From NCBI GenBank assembly GCA_011634665.1, contig WAEK01000007.1, positions 2,071,001 through 2,135,000 of the forward strand: a DNA stretch of 64,000 nt, read 5' to 3'. This document shows, one piece after another, positions 38,042 through 49,777 of the stretch. The notes under the pieces are model-generated. The model was not told the DNA's origin. It saw nothing but the letters and a program-made list of their open reading frames with translations, and did no database searches. A program made the translations under genes and the position numbers. Position 1 is the stretch's first letter, and each line of letters begins with the position of its first letter. The stretch comes from Mortierella sp. BCC40632 (taxonomy: Eukaryota; Mortierellomycota; Mortierellomycetes; Mortierellales; Mortierellaceae).

Positions 38042-38251
38042 ATGACCAAACTCGCTATCTCCAAGGTTACAACACTCCTCATCGCATCACTGGTGCTTTT
38101 GGCCGGTATGCCTATCTCATGGACGCCCGCAGATAATGTTGCCATGGTTATGGCAGCGCCTCTCCCAGCACCAGCGCCAGCACCAGCACCTATCTCTTGC
38201 TACGACCCAAGTTTTGCTTGCGACAATAGCATTTCAGGTCGACGATTTTAG
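38042..38251 (+). CDS. Small secreted protein candidate (69 aa)
   Basis: The 69-residue product starts with a clear signal peptide: basic n-region MTKLAISK, hydrophobic TLLIASLVLLAG, and a possible cut after AAP or VMAA near 37-40. The mature part is short, with an Ala-Pro repeat (APAPAPAP) and two cysteines (C53 and C60) in ISCYDPSFACD. A strong TATA box and an AATAAA at 38557-38562 bracket it. The family is not recognised; a cell-surface or secreted peptide is inferred. An unseen downstream intron could change the C-terminus, since the stop follows a possible acceptor (TTTCAG). Confidence 0.6.
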   Translation: MTKLAISKVTTLLIASLVLLAGMPISWTPADNVAMVMAAPLPAPAPAPAPISCYDPSFACDNSISGRRF

Positions 38252-38793
38252 AAACAAAAAGGGGCATATCTCGACAACCTATCAAGAAAAGCAAGAAACG
38301 AACAACAAAAAGAAAGCAACGACTCCTACTCTGTAACAACATTTTCTCCTACAAGAACTTTTTCTATTACTATGGTCTCTATCTCGCATTGATACCGCTC
38401 CTTGACGTCTTTGGGTTCTGGGAACTCGACCACGCGTAAACAAGCATCAGCGGAATCAAACCAAGAAGAAAACAAAAAAAGAAAAGAAGAAAAGGAAAAG
38501 GAAAAGAAAAAGAACCCCCCCCTTCATACCATTGTACACTACTACTACTATGTAATAATAAAAAAGAAGTCTTTACTCAACTTTTGAGCTAATTGAGAAG
38601 GGAGCTGTCAATATGCGATTCATAACGGCTCATGGCGGGAAGAGGAGCCTTTTGTTCTAAAAAGAATTGTTCCATCGCCGCAATTGGTTCTTCTTTGACC
38701 TCCTTGTTCTTCTACCTTTCTCTCTTTCTCACTCACTCACTCTTCCCCCTAACCCCTCTCTTTTTCTCTCTTTGTCTTCTAGACTCACTTCCT

Positions 38794-41034
38794 TTACATG
38801 TCTTCCTCGTCCGAAAAGAGACTCTCTTCAGGGAAATCGCCGGCCTTGACTTTGTCTGGCCGCACAAATGATCCAAACTTGGGTGGACATGTAAAGTAGC
38901 GTACACCTTGAACACTTCCGTCGTTCTTACCCAAGGGTTCATCGTACTGGACACCCACCCAAAGACCAGACTGAAATTCAGTTGGCCCAACGAACCGGAC
39001 AGTGCCCCTTCGTTTCATAGATTCGTCTCCTGTAGTGTCGACCTCACATCGGTCACCGAGCTTGATGTCCTTGGCGGCTTCTTCGTAGATTAGGTTCTGG
39101 GCCTTCTCGGCGGCATTGGAGGCATCTGAGGCGGCATCGTTGAAGCGACCGAGCTGGTTCCGTCTCTTGAAGGCGAGCACAGAGTCTATAGGGAAGTGGG
39201 AGAGGAGGAGGAAAGGGAAAGGAAAGATAGGCGGAAAAGCAGAAGAAGGGAGGAGTGGCGCGTTCAGTGTTTTCTTATTCACGATCTGCACGGATGTACA
39301 TGCGACAGCAACATCCGGGCGTAAAAGGAGGCGATGTGCGTGTTGCGTGTGTGCGTGTGTACGAGGTGACCTGTCCAATCTGCAGCGTGACTGATCCCTT
39401 CCTCCTCTTCCTCCTCCTCCCACGATCTCATCGAAACACGGCAGGTAGCGCCTCTATATCCAAAAAAAGCTGTATACACAACAAAACTGGCACATGCACC
39501 CTGCCGACTGTCTTGCTTCTTTCGTTGACCAAAGCGTGCCTGATGGGGCCGCAAGAAAGGAGAGGTACAAAGTGAAGGAGATAGAGAGAGATGGAGAGAT
39601 GGGAATGCTGCGGACCATGTGCAAGTACTTATTGGGGCCTCTTTCTTTTTTCTTTTTTTTTTTTTTTTTTGGAGAGTTGTTCACGCGGGGTTCGACAGCC
39701 AAGTACACCTGGAGCCTCCTTCATTATCACTCTTTCGCCAACTAATTCATTCATACTCTTGCTTTCTCAATTAAAGAAGCAAGGGATAAAAAAGGGCTCG
39801 AGACCTACATACCTGTTCTCTTTTCGTACTCTTCATCTGCAAGCTCAAACTTTTGCACCAGAGAAACATCATTGAACTGACCCTTGACGCGGCTCGGGTT
39901 GGTGTCAATGACCTGGGAAAAAAAAATTATACAAATTAGAAAGAGAGAAAGAGAGAAAGAGAGAAAGAGAGAAAGAGAGAGAAGGCGACGTATTATTTCA
40001 TGTTTGTAATTTCGTTTTTACCTTGATGGTCCAGTAGTCTTCAATGGGGAAGGAGCCGAGCATTGCGTCCTGGTTTCCTTCCATGGATGTTACAAACTCA
40101 TTCTCGTGGAGCAGCTCCAGCTGCTGGAAGGAAGGGCTGATGCCTGTGATGGGTTCAAGCTTGATCTAGGTAGCGAGAATGAGTAATAAAAGGATAGATG
40201 GAGAGATAGAGAGAAAAGAAGTTTGGATCGGTTTCGTGTCAGGGGTATTGTTGCAGGACAAAAATATCGTATCGTGGTTATTCCTGGTGGAGGGGTTGTG
40301 GTTCAACATTGAACACACGGGGGGTTTGTCTCTTATTCAGGGCCAGGAACAGGGGAGGCACAAAGAGGAGGAGCAGAAGAAAAAAAGGGCGTTCGGAAAA
40401 CCCTCCGGGACTGCAGCCTGGATCTGATGAGAAAGAGCAGGCAGAGAGAGAACAGCAGGTCAGAGGCAGCCGAGAGGCGCGTGCCTGCTCGACGTACTGT
40501 GGCCGTGACCAGAGAGTGTGAGCGGGCAAAGAGAGTAAACAATTGGATCACAATCCATGACGGAGAGACAGATACATTGTCAAAAAGTCGAGGCGTGATA
40601 AGGGAAGTAGAGCAGAAAAAAAAAAACAAGGCGCACAAGAGACGACAGGGCGTTGCGCTTGTGTTGGAACGAATATACTCCCACATGTAATGAAATGGTC
40701 CACTTGAAGCTCTCTTTCTCTCTCTCTCTCTTTTTTTTATCAGCCCGATACTTGTCCACATTTTATGTAAGCTGGTGACCAGTTGAACGGAAACAAAAGG
40801 AATAGTGTGGACGGCTAAAGAGCAGGTTGGCGTGTGCGCGTGCTTCGGCTCTGCCCTACTCTGCCCTATTCTGGAGAACGCGAGCCGCGGGAGCGTGCTA
40901 ATCTGCAAATGTGGAGTTGGGGCGTGGGGCTGAGTGTTCCTTCTTGCCTTGACGCTTTCGATGGTCGCACCCTTGGACAACCTCAGCTCCGTCGAGTTGT
41001 TCTCGCTCGTGACAAAGACGGTGACGATCGACAT
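38794..41034 (-). CDS. TBCB: Tubulin-folding cofactor B (TBCB/Alf1)
   Basis: Exons on the minus strand are 41034-40948, 40165-40022, 39912-39813 and 39185-38794 (240 residues; human TBCB has 244). Exon 1 (MSIVTVFVTSENNSTELRL) begins a ubiquitin-like domain that continues in exons 2-3 (IKLEPITGISPSFQQLELL, DAMLGSFPIEDYWTIKVID). A linker precedes the C-terminal CAP-Gly domain (LGDRCEV, RGTVRFVG, GLWVGVQYDEPLGKNDGS, FVRPDKV). The protein ends in SDEEDM, an acidic tail resembling that of alpha-tubulin. It helps TBCE and other cofactors fold or recycle tubulin in the cytosol. Intron 1 (782 nt) starts with GC (AAG|GCAAGA), a GC-AG intron; intron 3 is 627 nt. The gene is divergent from striatin. Confidence 0.92.
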
Positions 41035-41202
41035 TTTGTAATTTACTGGGGGATGGATGGAAAGGAGAATGAGGAGGAGGAGGAAGAAGATTGATGAGGA
41101 TGGAGCGAGAAAGAGAGAAAGAGATGGACAGATGGTGATTGATGGAGTGAATGCGTGATCAGAGGGAGAGGATCTCATATCGCAGTCATTCTCTCACTTT
41201 TG

Positions 41203-41237
<35 letters not shown>

Positions 41238-42273
41238 AGTGCTGAGTGCAACGCACATGCCGAGTCCGGGGTTCGGTCAGTCGGTAGTACAAGCAGCCAG
41301 GGACAGGAGTAGCTGACATTGGACAGTCCAGTCTGGAAGAGGAGATCTTAGCCCTAAGGGAGCCTGTGGCTACCAGACGGAGCCATGGAATGGTGAGTAA
41401 CTGAGTGACTGAACGTGGGTGTGAGAGAGTGCGAGTGAGTGAGTAGGTGAGTGAGTGAGTGGGCGAGTGGGCGGGAAGAGAGTGGGAGAGAGACGGGGCC
41501 GTGATGAGGCCGGGACATGTGCAGTTGAGCCAGTGAGCTACAGAGGGAGAGGGGGGGAGGAGGGGCACATGCCGCCCCACCTGCCCTGGCTGGTCCTTTT
41601 TTTTTTTTTTTCGTGTGAAGTTGGATGAAGACAGTGAGCAAGTGAGTGCTGGGTTGGGACGCATTCTCATTCATCTCCATCCATCTATCCGTCCATCCGT
41701 TCATCTTTCTTTCTTTCTTTCTTTCCCACCCGCTCTCTTCCCTTCTTTCCCTTTTTTTTTTTTTTTTTTTTTCTCCCTCTCCTTCTCCTTCGCGGCACCC
41801 CCCCTCCCCTCTCCTTCACTCTTCCCATACTTTGGCTCGCTTGTTCGCTCACTAGCTCACCTGGCTCCGCTACCCACTGCGCCGAACTGGGATCCACGAT
41901 TACCTCATTTACCATTTTGTCCATTGGGTTCCCGCCTGGATCCAATCCATCCTAGACCCCATTCGGCTTTATTAATTCATCGCTTTGACGATATACTAGG
42001 CCGCTTCTTTTCTTTCACTTTCTCTCTCTCTCTCTCTCTCTCTGCTTTTGTGTGTGCTTCTTTCTCTTTTCTCTCTCTCTCTCTCTCTCTTATATAATAT
42101 ATCTCTTTTTTTCGTTTTATTTCTCTTTTGGCATCTTGTCTCTCTATCTCTTCTCTCTGTCTCTCTATATAATCTCTCTCTCTCTCTAATAATCTCTCTC
42201 TCTCCTCTCTCTCTAATAATATATATATATATATATATATAATAATATATATATATATATATAATATATAATA

Positions 42274-42305
<32 letters not shown>

Positions 42306-42594
42306 ATAATAAGATAATATATATATTTTCCCCCCCCCAATAATAATATATCTCGCACCCTGACGGACCTTCTCCCCCCTCTATTTAATAATTCTCTCTA
42401 ATCTCTTTTATGGCCACTCTCACCTCCACCCAGGACCCTTTGCACACACCAAGGCTCCACTTTCTCTCTGTTCTCTTTCTTAGCCACTCTCTCCTCCACC
42501 CAGGACCCTTTTTGCCTACACGAGCCACGATAATCCTCCAACAAAAAAGAAACGAACAAACACCAGCGTTCTTTCTCTCTGAACCGAGTGGAGA
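41035..42594. other. Divergent spacer between TBCB and striatin, microsatellite-rich
   Basis: No gene supported. Contains long homopolymers (A-run at about 41202-41233; T-runs near 41598-41610 and 41752-41772), GAGT-type repeats near 41420-41470, CT repeats near 42025-42090, and an AT-rich microsatellite at about 42178-42340. Two near-identical CTCCACCCAGGACCC segments (about 42423 and 42492) form a short direct repeat. Confidence 0.5.
42178..42340. repeat. AT/AAT microsatellite
   Basis: CT repeats pass into interrupted TATA and AATAAT repeats, then into a C-run (42331-42338). This is low-complexity sequence in the striatin upstream region. Confidence 0.85.
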
Positions 42595-42909
42595 ATGCAC
42601 CAGTACCAATCCTATGCGTCGCCCTCGCCGACACCAGCCGTCGCCGAGTTGGCCTTTCCAAGCGTATTGCAATTCCTGCAATCAGAATGGCGTCGCTTTG
42701 AACGCGACCGGAACGAGTGGGACATTGAACGGGCAGAAATGAAGGCATGTTCTTTTTTTATCTTTATTTTTTCTTTGCCCAGAAAGAGAACGGAAAAAAG
42801 AATCACTCGCAAAAAAAATGCTTTTGGACAATTCGTCTTAGCCCTGGTCCGCCTTGGCCCTGGCCTTGTCCTCCAAAGCAAGAAAGCCGTGTTCTTGTGG
42901 GGGCCTGGG

Positions 42910-42978
<69 letters not shown>

Positions 42979-45545
42979 GGGGGGGGGGGATTGAGGGCTC
43001 GCACACAATTGACGTTGATTGAGGTGGATCATGACATGGAGTCAGGTTCATTGATTGGTGTTTCTGATCCCCCGATTTGTCTTTCTCTCCTCCGCCTCTA
43101 CTCGCTTCTTCCAACATACGCAAAAATGATTTAATACCACTCCCTCTAGGCCCGGATCGCGTTCCTTGAGGGCGAGAAGCGCGGAGTGGACAACACCAAG
43201 CTGGACCTAATGAAGCGTGTCAAGATGCTCGAGTATGCGTTGCGCCAGGAGAGGTACGTCTTTTTATTTTATTCTATTTTTTTTTATATTAGGTCTCATC
43301 TCTTTTAGAAAAGAAAAAAGAAAAAAAGGGTCCTTTCTTTCTTCTTCCTTTACCCAATCCAATCTCTTTGGCTATGCCATCGATAACCATGTTCAATATT
43401 TCTGTGGGCACATCGTTCTTTCTCTCTATCTCCTTTGACCCATTCCTTCATTTCTCAGATTGCACGGTGTGTTTATGTGTGTGTGTTTCCCACATGGTGC
43501 ACCTGGTCAGCTGTGAATGATGAAGAGTCTTTGGTCATAAACTCTATTTTGTCCGTGCCTATGTGGTTGTGCCCGCATGATAGCTGTTAGCGAGCGAGAG
43601 TGTCTTTTTGGAATTGGTCCTCGGCCGACATCTGTTCTCATGACGCTGATATCTATTCTTTGCATTCGTTATGAAATCGTATGAACTGATCTTTTCGTTC
43701 TTTCTTTTTCCCTGTCTCTTTCTCTCTCCTGTAGGAGCAAGTATGTTGAGGGTCTCAGTAATAATAACAATAGCAATGGCGCGACAACAAATGCATCTCT
43801 GCAGGCTCAATCTCCGCAAGGACTCGCTGGTGTAACGCGTAAGTTCAATCCAAAGAAGGGGAGGGGGAGGGGAGATGCGTTCTCAGCTTGTTCAAAGAGT
43901 GGGGACCAATATCCATGAAAAAGCGCTTTGTTCGTCGTGACCAAACAATGAACAAATGAGCAAAGAGGGGAGCAAGAAGGTCCGAGTGAAATTCATATTT
44001 TGGTGTTGTGTGAACATTTGACATCTGTTGAGAGAGAAAGGAGGTTTTGCGTTGGTATGCTATCGACACCATCTACTCTCTTTATTGAGAGACTTGAGAG
44101 ACTTGTCCCTTCTCCTTTGTTCTGACTGGTTCTAACCGTAATCCTCCGACCGTATTTCTTATTTCTCGTCATGCTTCTTTTAGAATCAGCGGTCAGTGGG
44201 CTACCATCAAACAAGGCTTTGAATCGAATGTCAACCTACAGCAACGGTTCCTCTGCGGGCCAAAATATGACGCAGGTCAGTCCAACCTCGGCAACCTCAG
44301 GAAACCTCGATCCTATCGGCCGAGCCAAGAGCAGGGAATTCTTGAGAGTGTAGGTTATTCTTTTTAACACAGTTAAAGCAAAAGAGAAGCTAAGCTGATG
44401 AATGCGTGACTCTAAACTAGGCACTTTTTTTTTTTTTTTTTTTTTAAAATAATGACGTATAGTTGCCTGCAAGAGATTAGCTACCTCACCTCTTCTGTCC
44501 CACAGTCAATTTCTATGGCAATGCCTCAAGGACCTGGTAGACTCACGCGCCATGAATCGGATAGACGCCCTGGAGGCCTCCGTGGAGCCCCTGGGGGCAA
44601 GAATAGGAATAGTGACTATTATCCAATTGGTGCCAACGCGGCAGCTCCTCCACCCTTGGCTAGAGCTAGCTCTGTCCCCGTCCCAACTCTTTCTGGTATC
44701 AAGGCTGCTTCTAGTAATGTTCCTCTGGATGTATCCACAACGGGTAATAGTGATGAAGCTGGAGTTCTGGACAAGACAGAAGATGCAACATTAAGACAAT
44801 TTCCAGCTTTGAGTCCATCACCATCAACTGCCCTCAAGTCACGAAAGCAGGCCACTGAAGAGCTGACACCCATTAAGACGACCCCATCAGTACTCATGCC
44901 AAACCCAAAGGAATCAATCTCTACTGAAAAGTCCAACAGTGGTACGATTGTTAATAGTACGACTGCTACCACTACTACCATTGCTTCAACCAATCTCGCT
45001 GATTCTGCCGTTGCAGCTGCCGTTACGGATCCTACTGCTGTAAAATCTGATGAGCCAGATGATGACCTGGCCATTTCTGAAGAAGAGCCTATCACTGTTG
45101 TGCACTCGCCCATGTCGAGCGACCAATGGCATGCACAGCTTCGAAAGGCTGGTCAAAAACTTGATCACTCCGCTCTTGCCAAGAAAGCAAATGCCAAGCT
45201 TGAAGATGAGGCCCAATTGGTAAGTCACCACACACACACATTCTCTCTCTCTCTCTCCTCTCTGTCCCTGGCTCTATTTCCCGTGTATAAAAAAGACTCC
45301 TCGTTGCTCTCTTTATGCAAGGGCTAATACAGATAGTATTCAATTACTTTGTAGAGCAAGGATGTCCAAGACAAGTTCAATATTTCGCCGGAGCGACTGA
45401 GCAAGATGGTCAAAGAGTGGGATAAGTCCAAAAACGAGAGCATCAGTGCTGATAGACTCATGAGGAAAAAGTCTAACAAAGACACGAGTAAGTCTTTCTC
45501 TCTTTTCAAATGATCATCCTTTTGTAACTACTTCAGCCAGTAACA

Positions 45546-45590
<45 letters not shown>

Positions 45591-46044
45591 TGTCACCCAG
45601 TCATGTTAGACGAGCTGGCAAGCCTAAGCATCCCTGATACTGACTTGATGGATCACTCTGGAGGAACCAAGGAAGGCGAATCAGCCGCAGACGAGCCAGC
45701 GCGCTGGCGACCCAAGGTGACACTTCGGAGGTAAATCCTGGAAAGGCTATCATAATTGAAAAGTAAGGAAACTAGATCGCAAAATAGACCAGGTACTTAC
45801 CTTTGCATTCTTGTGACACGATATGTCGAGTAGACACTTGGATACAGTCCGTTCGATTGCTTTCCACCCGACCAACAAAGCAATCCTTTCCGGTTCAGAA
45901 GATGGAACAATGAGATATTGGAACTTGGAGTCGTCCCTTAAAGAGTCCAAACGGTAAGTCTATTGGTCCATTGAATAAGTAAAATATTCAACACTACCCA
46001 GCTCCCTGTATCTCCTGTCAACCTACTCACTCTATCCTATCATA

Positions 46045-46078
<34 letters not shown>

Positions 46079-47292
46079 GACAAACTGGAGAAATTGACCC
46101 AATCCATACTTATCGAGGACATACGAAAGCCATCACCGCTGTCGCTCTTTCTGCAGATCAAAACAAGTGTTTCTCGGCTAGCTTAGACTCCACTGTGAAG
46201 GCTTTTAAGCTTGTTCCCATGAACAAAGAGACTTACGCACGACTTGGTACTTTTTAAGCCACGCTTGTTGCTTATGCCTTGGTCGATCTAGATTTAAGGG
46301 AATAGTACTAACTTCCTACCCAATCACAACGATTTTTAGATCCTTCTCTGACACTGTCAACCTATGTGGGCCACACAGATGCAGTCTGGGATATTCGACT
46401 CTTCCCATTGTCGATCTCCTCCTCTCAGTTGCTGGCCTCGATCTCTGCCGATGGAACATTAAAGATTTGGGACACACAGACAAAAGGTTCCCCACTCAAG
46501 TCTTCGTGGGGTTACCATGGTCTTGGTTCTTCCAGCATGTCCGAGTCCACGAGTCTGACTAAGCTCCCCGCACCAACGAGTCTTGACTTTTGCCCAACGG
46601 ATTTGAAAAAGATGGTTGTCAGTTACAATAATTCAGTGATCAAGTTGTTTGATATCGAAACTGGAAAGGAGATTCTTGCCTTCAAGAGCGACGAAACCTA
46701 TGGTAAGTTATTGTTTGACCAGGTGTTTTGTGGCGCGATTCTAATTGTGCGCATGAAGTTGACCAAAGTTTCTTCTTCTTCCTCTCTCCCTCTCGACATG
46801 TAGACAACACATCGGCGACGCAGATCAATAAGGTAGTGTGCCACCCAACATTGCCCCTTGTCATCTCAGGACACGAAGACCGCTACATTCGATTCTTTGA
46901 CATTCAAAGCGGTAAGTAGTTTCTCAAGATGCCATCCAGAGTGTTGCAAGTGAGCCGAAGGGGACTCTCTCATGTTGTTCGATAACTAACCATTCTATTG
47001 TTGGGGTTATGATTCGATAGGAACTTGTTCGCACTCAATGATCTCGCACCTGGACTCTGTCTCAACGCTAGACATTGATCCTTCGGGATTGATCCTCTGT
47101 TCAGGAGGCCACGATTCTTCGGTCCGACTGTGGGATATTGCATCGGCGACCAAGCCCTGTGTCCAAGAATTTACAGGCCATCGCCGAAAGGGCGATGAGG
47201 GCGTTTGCTCAGTCAAATATCACCCAACACTCACAGGGCTTATGGCTACAGGAGGAGCTGACTCTATTGTCAAGATTTATACTAGAAGCTGA
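42595..47292 (+). CDS. STRN: Striatin (STRIPAK scaffold, WD40)
   Basis: Twelve exons keep one frame: 42595-42744, 43150-43253, 43735-43838, 44184-44349, 44463-45219, 45355-45487, 45601-45730, 45834-45953, 46080-46246, 46340-46702, 46804-46911, 47021-47292 (857 residues). Exons 1-3 give the N-terminal coiled coil (FLQSEWRRFERDRNEWDIE, ARIAFLEGEK, DLMKRVKMLEYALRQERSKY). The CLQEISYLTSS block in exon 5 is also typical of striatins. The middle is disordered, and the C-terminal half has about seven WD40 blades (for example AILSGSEDGTMRYWNLE, LLASISADGTLKIWD, LCSGGHDSSVRLWD). Striatin is the regulatory scaffold that joins PP2A and a GCK kinase in STRIPAK, needed for cell fusion and fruiting in fungi. 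Intron 1 seems to be GC-AG (AAG|GCATGT). Confidence 0.93.
42912..42974. repeat. (GA)n microsatellite in striatin intron 1
   Basis: About 60 nt of GA, ending at a short G-run, inside the 405-nt first intron. Confidence 0.9.
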
Positions 47293-49777
47293 AGAGAAGA
47301 GCTTTTGGAGAGATGATGACCACGACGGGGAGGAGGGAGGAGAAGGAGGAGAGATGGGTCTGGAACGTGGTTGTACCCTGTTGTTGGTCTCCACTTGTCT
47401 ATTTTCAAGTTGTTGGGAAGAAGGAAAGTCCTGATTTTTGAGAGATTGCACAAAATGCACAAAGCGACTCATTGCACGTACACACGCCACACATCTCACA
47501 TACACACACACACACACACACGCACACACACACACATACGCTGGCATGACAAACAAAAGCTCCTCATATATATTTTGTACCTACCTGTAATTATATCTCT
47601 TTTCGCATCGTTCATATATCCTCCTTTTGCGGCACACACATCCTTTTTATATGCTTTCTGTAAGGAAACCTTAACTCTTAATCGTTGACAATCCCATTTT
47701 CGTTTCACCAGGCATAAAAAAAAAAAAAAAAAACAAAGGAAGCGTGATGTCCATTTGTCATGGTCTGACCAGCGAATGTATTTCTGAAGCGATACTGCAT
47801 CAGAACATGAGGCACGGATGGTGGAAGGGGAAGAGTATGTTTGCTGGAAATGTGATAGTGTGTTTTTCCTTTTTCCTTTTTCCTTTTTTTCTTCCTCCGC
47901 CCCTCCTTCTCACTCTTTGATGCTGCTTTGTTTTGCGACCTTTCAGGTCACCGCGCCCCAGTGCCTTTTGAAAACCTGCTGCAAAATGATGAAGGCACAG
48001 GTAAAAAGAAGTACAAGAGTGTGCGTGTGCGTGTGCGTCTGCGTCTGGATGAGGGGTAAAAAGAGAGAAGGGGCAGGGGTCTTATATTACGTTAATGAGT
48101 CTTATGCACAATGTCGAAGGTCTGAGCAGTACCATGCCGTGCCATGAGTTTTGGGAGGTGAACAATGACCGGTGTTGTTGAGAGGTGTGATGTTGAGAGG
48201 CATCGGTTCGGAGGCACGAGGAGGCAAGGGAGGAGAGGACAGGACAGAGAAAACAGGTCTGTTGAGGAATTTAAATTATGAGAGATCTACACTGGGGAGA
48301 CGGAAACGAACAGAGAGAGAGGAGAGAAAGAGTGAGAGAGTGAAAATGTGAGAGAGAAAGAGTATGAGTGGGTGGGTGAATAAATGCTCAGAAATAGCCC
48401 GAGCCCGCCGTTAACCTTTCTCTTGTTTGGACCACACGCCCCCTCTCTCCTACTCAATTGCTCTCTCATCAACAGTGTCATGTATCGTGTACTCGTCCGT
48501 TCCGGGATGACGGTGACCCACCAGTGCACCAAGGCAGCTTTGACCAAACAAACACACTGTCTTCTCCTGTAGGATTAACAGTTATGAAAAGCCTGGTGAA
48601 TGAAAAAAGAGGAAGCGTAAAGAAGAATGAAGGAATGGTCCAAGTGCTAAAGAGCTTTTGTTTTCTCCTTCTCAGTTCCGATCGGCGACTAGGCCTTTGG
48701 TCCACTTCTGGCATGCTGAATGGTTGTCCCATATTAGAATAGACTTTTTTTTTTTTTTTTTTTTTTGTCCACCTCTTTGTCTGTACTACTCTTCCTGGTC
48801 CTCTCTCCTTTCTCTCTTTGTTGCCCTCCGATTCTCGGTTGCATGCATGTTCATCACTAATTAGAGCGATTTGGCGTGTGGCCAGTCAGGGCAGGAGGGA
48901 GAGAGAGGGAGGCAAAGGAGAGAGGTTTTCTCATTGCTCCGCTGGCTGGCAGTGCCTCTTTGGCGCATGGAGTGTACACACACAGCATTTTGCTTCGTGC
49001 AGAAAGCGTGTGTTTGTACACAGCCAGAACAAACTCCCTGGCGGATTTCACACCCGCAACAGTCAAACCAAACAGCCCCGAAGAGAGAGAGAGAGGGAGA
49101 GAGAGTCAAGGTTCGACTAGCGACGCTCTCGTCCTCTCTTGTCTTTTCTTTCCTGCCGTCACTTCTTCTTTCTCTTTCTCTTTCTTTCTTCCTTTCTCCT
49201 CTTGCCTCTTTTAACATCCGTTGCCCACACGATCTCCTCCACAGTGGTCTCTCACCGCACCTTTCTCTCTCTCTTTCACTCTCACTCTCTTCTCCCTCTT
49301 TCTGGCACTTCTTGCCGTGTATCTGCTCTCCGGTTTCCTTAGAGATCAAAGAAAGATAGTGTGTATTAGCGAGAGAGGAAAGGGAGAGAGAGCAAGAGAA
49401 GGAGATTGAGACCCAATTGTCCCCAATTCAACCTATACCCTAATCGACAAGCCCACCCTTCACTGCTACCTCGCACTTCTTCTTTCTCCTCTTCCACGAC
49501 TCTCCACTCCAGGACTTTTCACTCCACGACTCACCACTCCACGACTTTCCTCTCCACAACTCTCCACTCTACGACCACCCACTCCACTCCACTCAGTCAC
49601 CCCTAGTCGACGCCTCTTTCGATATCTTCCATTTCCTCCGCCTTTCTTTTGCCTATCCAACCGTCGGCACATCCTGGGCACAGACGCTGGTTTGAAGACG
49701 ACAGTCCTCCAAAGGCCACTAGGCTAGCGTAGTATTGGAGTAACAGCAAAGAAAGGAAAGGAAAGACATTCTCCACC
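47293..49777. other. 2.5 kb spacer without a recognised gene
   Basis: I see no convincing coding region on either strand. There are (CA)n repeats at about 47500-47535, an A-run near 47717-47734, (GT)n at about 48020, a T-run near 48748-48769, and GA/CT low-complexity stretches. The last 700 nt are pyrimidine-rich with imperfect tandem copies of an ACTCCACGAC-like unit (about 49500-49590), probably in the leader of the next gene. Confidence 0.5.
49500..49592 (+). repeat. Imperfect tandem repeat of CTCCACGACT-like units
   Basis: About nine degenerate copies of a roughly 10-nt unit (variants of ACTCCACGACTCTCC) lie 190-280 nt upstream of the first paralogue's start codon. They are probably transcribed in its 5' UTR. 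Confidence 0.6.

Noticed and set aside
39940..39980. Regular GAAA/GAGA repeats that might suggest a CRISPR-like array
   Set aside because: Simple microsatellite without spacers, in an intron of a eukaryotic gene.
48861..49359. Overlapping 162-codon frames on both strands
   Set aside because: CT/GA low-complexity sequence gives open frames on both strands; no conserved features.
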